A stretch of DNA of 64,000 nucleotides from positions 152,747 to 216,746 of the forward strand of contig JAAUZK010000019.1 in the NCBI GenBank assembly GCA_014804655.1. The letters run 5' to 3'. The notes beneath the pieces were generated by a model, which saw only the letters and a program-made list of their open reading frames with translations, did no database searches and was not told the DNA's origin. This document shows, piece after piece, positions 42,058-50,856 of this stretch. A program made the position numbers and the translations under genes. The DNA is from Lachnospiraceae bacterium (GTDB lineage: Bacteria > Bacillota > Clostridia > Lachnospirales > Lachnospiraceae). Each line of letters opens with the position of its first letter. Positions within the stretch are counted from its first letter, which is position 1.

Positions 42058-42789
42058 ATGGAGAACATGATTACGGTCACGGATATCACAAGTGCATACG
42101 GAAGAAAGCAGATTCTGGAGGGAGCATCTTTTACGGCACAAAGAGGTGAGTGTGTCGGCATTGTAGGCGCTAACGGCTGTGGAAAATCAACACTTCTGTC
42201 AGTGCTGGCCGGTACGCTGAAGCCGAAGTCGGGAGAGGTGCTCTACTACGGGAGATGCGCGTGGAGCGACGGTAAAGGTGCGGGGCGGGATACCCGTCAG
42301 AGAGCCGGCGGTATGCGCGGTGACAGGGAAGTGATTCGACAGATGACCGGATATGTACCGCAGGAAAACCCGCTGATTCCGGAATTGACTGTCTATGATA
42401 ATCTGCGGCTGTGGTATCCGGACAGACGGAAACTGGAGGAGGAACTGGCGCAGGGGTTCTTAAGTCTTCTGGGAATCGGAGCGTATCAGGGCAGGCAGGT
42501 GAGCAAGCTGTCCGGCGGGATGAAGAAGCGGGTCAGCATCGGAATCGCCATGGCGGGTATGCCTCCGATTCTGTTACTGGATGAACCGAGCGCGGCGCTG
42601 GATCTGGTCTGTAAGGAGGATATCCGCAGATATTTACAGGTGTATCTGGAGCGCAAGGGGACGGTGGTGATCACGACTCATGAGGAAAGTGAGCTGGATC
42701 TGTGTCATAAACTGTATGTAATGAAGGATGGGCGTTTGCAGCAGGCGGACTGCAGGCTGCGCGGTGCAGCGCTGGTCAGGATGCTTTGA
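42058..42789 (+). CDS. ABC transporter ATP-binding protein
   Basis: 243 residues. Walker A GANGCGKST, a distinctive insert GRCAWSDGKGAGRDTRQRAGGMRG between Walker A and Q-loop, signature LSGGMKKR, Walker B LLLDEPSAALD and switch His THEE. A TTACTAT -10-like box ends only 6 bases before the first ATG, so the mRNA may be nearly leaderless; an ATG at 42067 with GGAG 3 bases upstream is an alternative. First gene of a five-gene operon. Confidence 0.85.
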   Translation: MENMITVTDITSAYGRKQILEGASFTAQRGECVGIVGANGCGKSTLLSVLAGTLKPKSGEVLYYGRCAWSDGKGAGRDTRQRAGGMRGDREVIRQMTGYVPQENPLIPELTVYDNLRLWYPDRRKLEEELAQGFLSLLGIGAYQGRQVSKLSGGMKKRVSIGIAMAGMPPILLLDEPSAALDLVCKEDIRRYLQVYLERKGTVVITTHEESELDLCHKLYVMKDGRLQQADCRLRGAALVRML

Positions 42790-42845
42790 TGTAGGATCGT
42801 GATGACACAGGTAAACATCAGGGCGGTTCGTGTGATACGATTGAG

Positions 42846-44672
42846 ATGAATGGAAAGAATGAGGGCGAGATGGAAGAGCAAAAGGATGGAATGAATCAGA
42901 ACAATATAGACAATTCTTTACCGCAGGAGATACCGATCCCAGGTGTGGAACAGCAGACAAATGATTCCGGTGCGGGACAACAGATGAACAATCACTATAC
43001 GGGACAGCAAATGAGTAACCCGTATCAGCATAATCCGTACGGACAGCAGACGAATGATCCTTATGCAGGACAGCAAACGAATAACCCGTACGCAGGACAA
43101 CAGGTAAATGAACCCTATGCTGTGCAGCAGATGAATAATCCGTATCAGCACAATCCGTACGGACAGCAGTCGGAAGATCCTTATGGTGGACAGTTTAATT
43201 CCTATAATCAACCAATTGACCCATATGGTCAACGAGTACGACCGTATATACCACAAGAACAGAAGAGGGGAAATGCCGTAAAGATCGTGATCGGGGCGGC
43301 ATGTGTATTGGTGCTGATCGTGGCGCTGCTTATCGGCGGGATAGTATATTTGAGGAGTACGCCTGCCTATAAGATCAGCAGGGGATTTCGCAATCTCGGT
43401 AAGGAGATGAGTCAGACACAGAACAGGCTGGTGGAGAAGATCGGCATAAACGAACTTCTTCTGATGATGCAGGAAGAGGGCAGTCATGTGGATTCTTCCC
43501 TGAACTTTTCTACAGACCTTCCCCTTTTGGGTAACACCACATTAGGAATCGATACGGATTATTATAAGGATATGCAGGCCAAGGAGCTGAATGCGGATAC
43601 GACTCTCAGCCTGATGAATATGGATTTTGCCCATTTGAATATATATGCGGACGAGGAGAATTTCTGCTTTTCCATACCGGAACTGTTTCTGGAAAACATG
43701 TATATCGAGAATGAACATGTGGTGAGCCAGTATAATAACTCTATTCTGGCGCAGCTCGGTTCTCAGAGCAGTATGGAAGACTTTTCCATAGAGCTGTTTT
43801 CGGATGAGGATAATAAGGTGCGGCCGCAAGAGTGGAGAAATCTGGATAAGATATGGGAGAAGTTTGAGGGAGATCTGGAAGCCTGTAAGGAAGGGATGAC
43901 GATCGGCAAGGTAGAGAAAGGGTTGTATCGAGTGACACTTCCGCAGAAGGAGACCGACCGACTGCTTAAGGATCTTCTGGATAGCTATGCGGAAATCGGC
44001 GGCGTTGAAGAGATGCAGGATCTGTGGGAAGATTATAAGAAGCTGATCTGCTCCGATATCAGCCTGCTGTTTGAAATTAACGGCAGCCGCATTGACAGCA
44101 TCATGTTGGAAGAGCCGATCAGCTTGTGGGATAACAATGCTTCCATCGAGGGTGAACTCTTTTTCATGGGAGAGGTGCGGAGTATCGACAAGGTGCAGGG
44201 CAAAGTGACGATAGGCGGCGTGGACGGAAAGAAGCGGGAAATGCTGGGGCAGATCGAGCAGACATCCGACAGCGATACGTATCAAATGGATATGGATATC
44301 AAATATTCGGAAGAGGAAGAGAGCGGCAAGATCAAGTTTGTCATGAACTGCGATGCGGCCAGAGATGAATTTGACATGACATTCAACGTGAAAGACGATA
44401 CGGACGATATGGAGGTTGCGCTGGAAGGCAGTCTGGATGACATCGTGACGGGCGAGAGCCTGGAAATCAATCTTGACAAGGTGACTTTCAGTACCGATGA
44501 CGAAGAGGTTTACCGGATCAGCGGGGATATTGCCATAGAGCCGCTGCGGGATAAGATAAAAGCTTCGGTGGAGCCGGATACGGCGTTTTTTGAGATGTCA
44601 TTGTCCGATTGGGAAAAAATTATTGATAAGCTGGACGATGCGTACGGAAGTATTTTGAATTCTTTGTGGTAA
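42846..44672 (+). CDS. Large single-pass membrane protein with Q/N/P/Y repeats
   Basis: 608 residues. Residues 1-140 are low complexity with tandem blocks such as GQQTNDPYAGQQTNNPYAG and NPYQHNPYGQQ; a transmembrane helix follows (about 148-170: VIGAACVLVLIVALLIGGIVYL), then a 430-residue extracytoplasmic region. The exported part begins with a helix and has many acidic strands. The start could also be at 42870 (GAGGG upstream). Lies between ATPase and permease genes; probably part of the exporter or its client. No catalytic motif. Confidence 0.65.
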   Translation: MNGKNEGEMEEQKDGMNQNNIDNSLPQEIPIPGVEQQTNDSGAGQQMNNHYTGQQMSNPYQHNPYGQQTNDPYAGQQTNNPYAGQQVNEPYAVQQMNNPYQHNPYGQQSEDPYGGQFNSYNQPIDPYGQRVRPYIPQEQKRGNAVKIVIGAACVLVLIVALLIGGIVYLRSTPAYKISRGFRNLGKEMSQTQNRLVEKIGINELLLMMQEEGSHVDSSLNFSTDLPLLGNTTLGIDTDYYKDMQAKELNADTTLSLMNMDFAHLNIYADEENFCFSIPELFLENMYIENEHVVSQYNNSILAQLGSQSSMEDFSIELFSDEDNKVRPQEWRNLDKIWEKFEGDLEACKEGMTIGKVEKGLYRVTLPQKETDRLLKDLLDSYAEIGGVEEMQDLWEDYKKLICSDISLLFEINGSRIDSIMLEEPISLWDNNASIEGELFFMGEVRSIDKVQGKVTIGGVDGKKREMLGQIEQTSDSDTYQMDMDIKYSEEEESGKIKFVMNCDAARDEFDMTFNVKDDTDDMEVALEGSLDDIVTGESLEINLDKVTFSTDDEEVYRISGDIAIEPLRDKIKASVEPDTAFFEMSLSDWEKIIDKLDDAYGSILNSLW

Positions 44673-44690
44673 TAAGGAGGACATACGCGC

Positions 44691-44921
44691 ATGGGCGGAA
44701 CGGGAGATCAGGATATGATCGAGGAGATCATGAAACATCTGGACAGTGAGTCTGCACAGGGTGTATACCGGATGAGTATTACTTTTGACGACGAGGAGGA
44801 GCAGAGCAAAACTGTTTCTCACAAATGCTGCAATATGTACGGCAGACCTGCCTCGGAAACGGTGGGTCTGTTAGATATGTACACGGATATGAATGCAGGG
44901 GAACCTGATCGGAAGGCGTAA
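44691..44921 (+). CDS. Small acidic protein of the ABC operon
   Basis: 76 residues, AAGGAGG upstream. Acidic (MIEEIMKHLDSES, FDDEEEQ), with one central Cys-Cys pair (SHKCCNMYGRPASETVGLLDMY). No membrane segment or leader-like double-Gly motif, so it may be cytosolic, or an exported small protein. Located between the large membrane protein and the first permease. Confidence 0.55.
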   Translation: MGGTGDQDMIEEIMKHLDSESAQGVYRMSITFDDEEEQSKTVSHKCCNMYGRPASETVGLLDMYTDMNAGEPDRKA

Positions 44922-44926
44922 AGGCT

Positions 44927-46174
44927 ATGGCACAGAGAATACGTTATCTGTATACGGAGATCAGGAAAGCAGTATATATGTTCCCTCGCATGTTATTACA
45001 GGCAATCCTACTTATGGCGCTCATAGGTATGATTGCTTTTTGTGCAGTAAAAACGATGGAACGAGAACCACTGGCGATCAGAGCCGACATCGGTGTGGTA
45101 GTGCGGGAAGATGACAGGGTGACCCGGATGGCTTTGCAGTATGTGGAAAATCTGGAGAGCGCATCGCAGGTATGCCATTTTATTCAGATGCCGGAAGAAG
45201 AAGGTTTCCTTGCACTGAAAAAAGGGGAGATTGCAGCGCTTATCGTGCTGCCGGAGCAGATCGTGCAGGGGATCATGGATGGACGCAACCCTACGGTAGA
45301 CATTTTTTTCCCGAAGAATGCGGGACTGGAGGCTATGCTTCTGCGGGAGCTGACTGAGTCGGGAGCGGGACTTCTGCGGGTGGCACAGGCACAGATCTAC
45401 GGCGCTTATGACACGGCGGCGGCATACGGGATGATGGAGCAGTTATCCATTATGGAGACCGATATCGACAGCTATAATCTGGCGTTTGCGCTTGACCGGC
45501 TGGCGGTCTACGATACAGAGACGGTGTCCGCCACCGGGAGGATGAGCGTGCTGCAATATTATGCGGCTTCCGGAGCGGTGCTGTTTCTGATGTTATCCGG
45601 CATGGCGCTGTATCCGGTTATGCGACGGGAACCGCTTGCATTTCGAAAACAGCTTGCACGTCAGGGAACAGGCGGCATATGGCAGGGATTCTGTCAGTGG
45701 ATGAGCGGGTTTGTTTGTATGGAGCTTCTGATTTGTGTGCTGTGGCTTCTATGGAAGGTTGCGGGGGGCGTGGCGCCGGAGGCGGTGGGGAAGATAACCG
45801 TGGCGCTTGTGGGCAGAGGCAGTGCCGGTGGTATGAGCGTGAAGATAGGGATGTTCCTGCTCGTGACGGTGACGGTGTCCACATATATCTATCTGCTGTA
45901 CAGTATGGCGGGCAGCAGGACGGGCAGTATACTGCTGATCTGCCTGCTTTCCGTAGTGATGGTCTACCTGTCGGGAGGTTTGATTCCGTCGGTGTTTCTG
46001 TCGGAGACGGTACAGAAGGTGGGGGAAAAGCTGCCCACGGCTTATCTAATCCGTGCTGTCGGCGGGCTCTATGCGGGATACGGTGCGGGAACGATTGGGC
46101 GGTGCGCGGCGGGAATGAGTGTGTATACGGCGGTCTTTGGGGTGGCGGCGTATCTATTTAGACGGGGCGAGTAG
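44927..46174 (+). CDS. ABC-2 type permease
   Basis: 415 residues. N-terminal membrane helix (AILLMALIGMIAFCAV), large extracytoplasmic domain (about residues 45-200), then about five membrane helices towards the C-terminus. This is the layout of ABC-2 type export permeases. Starts 6 bases after the acidic protein gene; paired with a second permease. Confidence 0.75.
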   Translation: MAQRIRYLYTEIRKAVYMFPRMLLQAILLMALIGMIAFCAVKTMEREPLAIRADIGVVVREDDRVTRMALQYVENLESASQVCHFIQMPEEEGFLALKKGEIAALIVLPEQIVQGIMDGRNPTVDIFFPKNAGLEAMLLRELTESGAGLLRVAQAQIYGAYDTAAAYGMMEQLSIMETDIDSYNLAFALDRLAVYDTETVSATGRMSVLQYYAASGAVLFLMLSGMALYPVMRREPLAFRKQLARQGTGGIWQGFCQWMSGFVCMELLICVLWLLWKVAGGVAPEAVGKITVALVGRGSAGGMSVKIGMFLLVTVTVSTYIYLLYSMAGSRTGSILLICLLSVVMVYLSGGLIPSVFLSETVQKVGEKLPTAYLIRAVGGLYAGYGAGTIGRCAAGMSVYTAVFGVAAYLFRRGE

Positions 46175-46215
46175 GATATCTTAAGTTATGAGATATATTA
46201 ATTTCGTGAAGACGG

Positions 46216-46371
46216 ACGCGTTGGACAGCATACAGTTGTCTTAAGGACGCGCTTTCGCTCGGTTCCAAACGCAACGGTACTAAGCTCGAAAGTTGCTTTG
46301 CAACTTTGAACCTCGCTAAGTGCCGGCGTTTTACAACGGTCCTTATGACAACTGTATGCTATCCGACGCTG
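46216..46371. repeat. Long imperfect inverted repeat between the two permeases
   Basis: Arms of about 33 bases (46216-46248 and 46339-46371), both containing AGCATACAGTTGTC in the same sense after complementing, with three or four mismatches. The core includes AAGTTGC-TTT-GCAACTT and GCGCTTTCGC-like segments. It is not coding. It looks like a mobile intergenic palindromic unit or a structured RNA. The region 46372-46476 is AT-rich with GAGAT/AAAGA repeats. Confidence 0.65.
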
Positions 46372-46476
46372 TGTATTGGATATGCTATTGATTAGATGAT
46401 TTGGGATTTTCGTGGATATAAAGATATAAAGAGACAAAGAGATACGAGGAGATATTGAGAAGGGAAGACTCGAACT

Positions 46477-47625
46477 GTGGGTGTAGGGATAGAGAGACGG
46501 CCGGGCAGGGGCAGACAATTTTGTATATGGATATGGCTTCTGATGAAGAGGTTGTGGAGGCAGCCTGCATATGTCTTGTTGCTGGTGTTGATCCCGATTC
46601 TGGGATGGGTAGTCGGCAGGATGGAACAAGGGGAGCCGGGCGGTGCAGTGGTAGCGGTCTGTGTGGAAGAGAGCGCTTGGAGCGGACAGATCGTGGAAGA
46701 GCTGCGGGCACAGGCGGCGGACAGCAGTCTTCGATTTGTGTTCCATGAGAAGGCTGTAGATGTGGAACGCAGCGTGATGCGAGGCACGGCGGACTGTGGA
46801 TTTGTGATCGGAAGTGATATTGACGAGCGGGTCATCGGGAATGATTGGGCGAAATGTATCACTGTTTATGAGACTCCTTCCGGCAGTATTACCGGTATGG
46901 CGAAGGAGCGAATCGGCAGTGTGATCTTCAAGTTGTACTCTGAGCAGTGTTATGAAGAGTATATGAGATTGGCGGCGGTGCAGGAAAGGGCTGATGAATT
47001 TGTAGATTTTGCGAAAGAGGCATACGAGCGGCATCTGGTGGACGGAAGTACTTTCGGATTTATGTATCATGGGTATGACCGATATAGTCAAGATACTTCT
47101 GACACAAATGTTATATCTGACACCACTGTCTTCCCCGTAAAAGGGGTATTTGCAGTGATTATTTTCATAAGCGGCATGTGTGGAATGCTGGAATATGACA
47201 CGGACAAAAGTGAAAAAAGATTTCTGCGGATGGCGCCCAATATGTTGACTTATATAGTTAATATATGGATTTCCACTGTTTTTGTCTCTCTTGCGGTGCT
47301 GTTATGTCTGTGGATTTCTGACGGCATCCGGTACGGTAACGGTGTGGAAGGGATAAGCAGGTTTAGCGGCCTCCTGTCTGTCTGGGGCGTGGGTATGTGG
47401 GGAAGGCAGATTTGGAATCTGTTTCTGTATCAGTGCATTGTCGTGATCTATTGCGGCATACTGGGAATCATACTCAGAAGACAGGAAGCGGTCGCGGCTG
47501 CGATTCCGGTTTTTGCGATAGGAAGTCTTGTATGTGCACCGGTGTTTATCAGGCTGGCGACTTATGTGCCGGTTTTCGGGGTGTTGGAGAAGTTGTTTCC
47601 GGTGACGTATTATTTGATGCTATAG
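46477..47625 (+). CDS. ABC-2 type permease, second subunit
   Basis: 382 residues if started at the GTG at 46477; the binding site AAGGGA is 14 bases away, so a downstream start such as the ATG near 46540 is possible. First membrane helix AYVLLLVLIPILGWVVG, extracytoplasmic domain, then a C-terminal set of helices, like the preceding permease. Separated from it by the inverted-repeat element. Confidence 0.7.
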   Translation: MGVGIERRPGRGRQFCIWIWLLMKRLWRQPAYVLLLVLIPILGWVVGRMEQGEPGGAVVAVCVEESAWSGQIVEELRAQAADSSLRFVFHEKAVDVERSVMRGTADCGFVIGSDIDERVIGNDWAKCITVYETPSGSITGMAKERIGSVIFKLYSEQCYEEYMRLAAVQERADEFVDFAKEAYERHLVDGSTFGFMYHGYDRYSQDTSDTNVISDTTVFPVKGVFAVIIFISGMCGMLEYDTDKSEKRFLRMAPNMLTYIVNIWISTVFVSLAVLLCLWISDGIRYGNGVEGISRFSGLLSVWGVGMWGRQIWNLFLYQCIVVIYCGILGIILRRQEAVAAAIPVFAIGSLVCAPVFIRLATYVPVFGVLEKLFPVTYYLML

Positions 47626-47648
47626 AATAAGAAAACAGGAGGATAAAG

Positions 47649-48743
47649 ATGAATAACGTAAAACCTGAGAAAAACATTATGGAGTATGAGACGGTGGCGT
47701 TGGATGATGAGAACAGTGCGCTGGTGATTCTGGATCAGACGCTTCTTCCAGGGAAGGCGGAATTGATCAGTCTGCACACCGGGGAGGAGATCTGGGATGC
47801 CATATATCTTTTGAAGGTACGTGGGGCACCGGCAATCGGCGTGGCGGCGGCTTTCGGGATCTATCTGCTGACGAAGGGGATCAAGACACAGGATTATGAA
47901 ACTTTTTATGAGGAATTCTGCAAGCAGAAGGATTATCTGAATTCCGCAAGGCCTACAGCGGTTAACCTATCGTGGGCATTAAACAGAATGGAACAGGTGT
48001 GCATAGCGAATCGGGAGCTTCCGGTGTCCGAGATCAAACAGAAGTTAAAAGAAGAGTCCATCGCCATGAAAGAAGAGGATATCCGGGTATGTAAGGCGAT
48101 CGGCGAGTATGGGCTGACACTGGTGAAACCGGGGGACGGCATTCTGACACACTGTAATGCGGGACAGCTTGCCACTTGTAAATACGGCACAGCTACGGCA
48201 CCGATCTATCTGGGGCAGGAGCAGGGATACAATTTTCATGTTTTTGCAGATGAGACAAGACCCTTATTGCAGGGAGCGAGACTTACTTCTTATGAATTAT
48301 ACTCTTCAGGAGTGGATGTGACGTTGATCTGTGACAATATGTCGGCAACTGTCATGAGAAACGGCTGGGTGAATGCGGTGTTCGTAGGCTGCGACCGGGT
48401 GGCGGCAAACGGCGATACCGCCAATAAGATCGGCACGTCTGTGGTGGCAACGGTGGCGAAGCGCTACAACGTGCCGGTGTATATCTGTGCACCTACATCG
48501 ACCATCGACATGAATACGCCTACCGGCGCGGATATCACCATCGAGCAGCGGCCGACCCATGAAGTGACGGATATGTGGTATGAGAAGCCCATGGCGCCTG
48601 CCGGTGTCAAAGTCTTTAACCCGGCATTTGACGTGACAGATCATGATCTGATCGCGGGTATCGTGACAGAGTACGGCATTGCGAGGGAGCCGTATACGGA
48701 ATCGCTTAAGGAGATTTTTGCAAAGAAAGAGGAGATATATTAA
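47649..48743 (+). CDS. mtnA: S-methyl-5-thioribose-1-phosphate isomerase
   Basis: 364 residues, AACAGGAGG upstream. LKVRGAPAIGVAAAFG, catalytic THCNAGQLATCKYGTA (Cys), NRVAANGD-like GCDRVAANGDTANKIGT and DITIEQRP are MtnA signatures. Isomerises methylthioribose-1-phosphate to the ribulose form in methionine salvage. No other mtn genes adjoin; a class II aldolase at 56.5 kb could serve an aldolase-type shunt. Convergent with the kinase gene with a 4-base overlap. Confidence 0.93.
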   Translation: MNNVKPEKNIMEYETVALDDENSALVILDQTLLPGKAELISLHTGEEIWDAIYLLKVRGAPAIGVAAAFGIYLLTKGIKTQDYETFYEEFCKQKDYLNSARPTAVNLSWALNRMEQVCIANRELPVSEIKQKLKEESIAMKEEDIRVCKAIGEYGLTLVKPGDGILTHCNAGQLATCKYGTATAPIYLGQEQGYNFHVFADETRPLLQGARLTSYELYSSGVDVTLICDNMSATVMRNGWVNAVFVGCDRVAANGDTANKIGTSVVATVAKRYNVPVYICAPTSTIDMNTPTGADITIEQRPTHEVTDMWYEKPMAPAGVKVFNPAFDVTDHDLIAGIVTEYGIAREPYTESLKEIFAKKEEIY

Positions 48744-50782
48744 TCAAGTACAGGCAGTCTGATCGTGAACGTAGTTCCCTTACCTTCCGTGGAAACTGCG
48801 TCGATCTGACCCGCGTGCTCTAAGACAATAGTGCGGGTAATGGCAAGCCCCAGTCCCTGACCACCCTTGTCGCTGCGCGTGGTGTAAGAGCGGCGGAAAA
48901 TATTGGGGAGATCTTTTTCCGGTATGCCGCAACCGGTATCGGAAACCGTGATATAGGCGTAGTCTTCGTCCGCTGTCAGTGAAAGTGTTATCTTACCCTC
49001 TGGCGGCGTAAAGTCGGCGGCATTGTATAACAGGTTTTCCAGGGCACGGAAAAGCTGCTCACGGTTTGCCATGATCCGGCAGGGACGAGAGGTAATATTT
49101 TCAAGAAAATTAGGCCCGTACAGTTCTATGATCGGGCGGCAGGTGTGATAAAAATCCGAAAGGAACGTATTGAGCAGCATAGGCTCCATTTTGACAGGAG
49201 AGCTTGTCTGGGCGGCTATTTCCTGAATGGATTTAAGGCGCTCGGATAAAATATCACACTGTTCTTCTATGTGAATCATTCTTCTGTGAGTGTCTTCATC
49301 CAGCATAATATCATTCAGCCGTATAATTTGCGCCATGTTCGAGAGGGATGTCAGGGGCGATTTCATATCATGTCCCAATTCCGCGATGAGTTGTCCTCTC
49401 TCTACAAGAAGCTTTTGCAGATGCTCTGTTTTCTCTCCGACTTCCTCCTGCAGGTGAAGATTAAGTTTTAGGTTTTCCGCCGCCATTTCCCTGCTGCGCT
49501 GCACCATCAGGAAAGCAAAGGCAATCACCATACAAAATGCGCCGTATTCTTCCGGATAAGCGCCGGCAAACGGTTCATAGTATCCGATGGTCAGGACGCT
49601 GTAGAAAAGGCATATGCCATTTGCGGTAGCTGCGGCAAGAATCATTTTAATATGAAGCAGTCCCATAAAACCAGCATAGACTGTCAGGCTGATCAGCAAA
49701 AACGCCATGATCGCCTTATACCATGAAATAAATGGGCCATACCATAGTACAAGAGCGGGAACAGCAGGAAACACAAATAAAGGGGCAATGATAACAATGC
49801 CGCAGACGCCTAAAGAAAGAATGTGAAGCGCTCTTTTCAGGCGTTTAAAACCATCCGGCAAAAATAACAGGAGGGCAATCTGTACGGAAAAGTAAATGCC
49901 GGATACGGCGGCAGCGTCTTCTATCGCATAAAGTGTGCGGACAAGCGGCACGCCGAACAATCTTAAGAAGGGATAACAGATCCGCACTGCAAAGGACAGG
50001 CTTAACATGCCGAAATAGAATGTTGCAGCTTTGCCGCCGTCTTCTTTGCGCTCCCACAGTACAATACAAAATAAAGAGAGTGTGAGGGATGAGAAAAACA
50101 GCAGCCCATAGATGAGTATGCGGGAGGCAATGAGATGGCTGACGCTGTCCGCGTCCCCGATTACGGGTGCATACCAGATTCCGCCATAATAGTGGGAGTA
50201 ATTGGCAGTCTGGATGATCAGTTCCGCTTCGCCGTCAAGATAAAATGAATAGGTGGTGTCTTTTATAAGGGGAGAGTACTCTTCTCTGAGAGAATAATCT
50301 CCACCGGAAGAGTTGTCTCCATTGGAAGAGTGTTCACCATAAGGTACTTCGCCGGTTTCGCCCAGACAAAGTCCGTCTACATAAACTCTTGCGGCACAGA
50401 GAGGCTCCTGCAGATAGAGCAGGACATTACCGCTTCCTGTAAGATGCAGACGCCATGTTGCAACCCCATAAGGATTTTTATCTTCATGGAATAAGGAAAG
50501 ATTTGGATATTCACCCGCCCATGTGCTGTAATAAGACGGTGCCTTATCCGCAAAGTCCTCCGGAAAGAGCAGGAGATCCGGATAAAGCTCCCAGCCGTCC
50601 ACAAGCGAGCAATAACCTTTTTCTGGAATGATACACAGATTGTCTTGTGTAAGCGCCGCCTTTGTTATATATTTATTATCATGACGGCTAATTGTCAACA
50701 ATCCAAGCATGCTTAAAATAATCGTACCTGCGATTACCAGAATTGTTTGAAATGCAGATTTTGTAAACAGGGTTTGCTTCAT
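48740..50782 (-). CDS. Sensor histidine kinase with extracytoplasmic and 7-TM region
   Basis: 680 residues. One N-terminal membrane helix, an extracytoplasmic beta domain (about 40-205) with YYSTWAGEYPNLSLF and LYLQEPLCAARVYVDGLCLGETG, like 7TMR-DISM sensors, seven hydrophobic segments (about 215-430), a coiled linker, HisKA with His471 in LGHDMKSPLTSL, and HATPase motifs NAADFTPPEG, DTGCGIPEKD and GQGLGLA. Divergent from the surface-protein gene, 74 bases away. The matching response regulator is probably the one at 52.5-53.2 kb. Confidence 0.85.
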   Translation of the reverse strand: MKQTLFTKSAFQTILVIAGTIILSMLGLLTISRHDNKYITKAALTQDNLCIIPEKGYCSLVDGWELYPDLLLFPEDFADKAPSYYSTWAGEYPNLSLFHEDKNPYGVATWRLHLTGSGNVLLYLQEPLCAARVYVDGLCLGETGEVPYGEHSSNGDNSSGGDYSLREEYSPLIKDTTYSFYLDGEAELIIQTANYSHYYGGIWYAPVIGDADSVSHLIASRILIYGLLFFSSLTLSLFCIVLWERKEDGGKAATFYFGMLSLSFAVRICYPFLRLFGVPLVRTLYAIEDAAAVSGIYFSVQIALLLFLPDGFKRLKRALHILSLGVCGIVIIAPLFVFPAVPALVLWYGPFISWYKAIMAFLLISLTVYAGFMGLLHIKMILAAATANGICLFYSVLTIGYYEPFAGAYPEEYGAFCMVIAFAFLMVQRSREMAAENLKLNLHLQEEVGEKTEHLQKLLVERGQLIAELGHDMKSPLTSLSNMAQIIRLNDIMLDEDTHRRMIHIEEQCDILSERLKSIQEIAAQTSSPVKMEPMLLNTFLSDFYHTCRPIIELYGPNFLENITSRPCRIMANREQLFRALENLLYNAADFTPPEGKITLSLTADEDYAYITVSDTGCGIPEKDLPNIFRRSYTTRSDKGGQGLGLAITRTIVLEHAGQIDAVSTEGKGTTFTIRLPVLD

Positions 50783-50818
50783 GATAGCTGCTCATCCTTC
50801 CCAAAATAATGATAAAAG

Positions 50819-50839
50819 GTAACTATTATGTACAGTTAC
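50819..50839. promoter_or_regulatory. Inverted repeat in the divergent intergenic region
   Basis: GTAACT (50819-50824) and AGTTAC (50834-50839) separated by 9 bases lie between the divergently transcribed kinase and surface-protein genes. A possible operator for the neighbouring OmpR-like regulator. Confidence 0.4.
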
Positions 50840-50856
50840 GATAAAGGAATAAATAT

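Noticed and set aside
42950..43230. Short tandem repeats resembling a CRISPR array
   Set aside because: The repeats are in-frame codons for Gln-Gln-Asn-Pro-Tyr blocks of a membrane protein, not spaced identical repeats.
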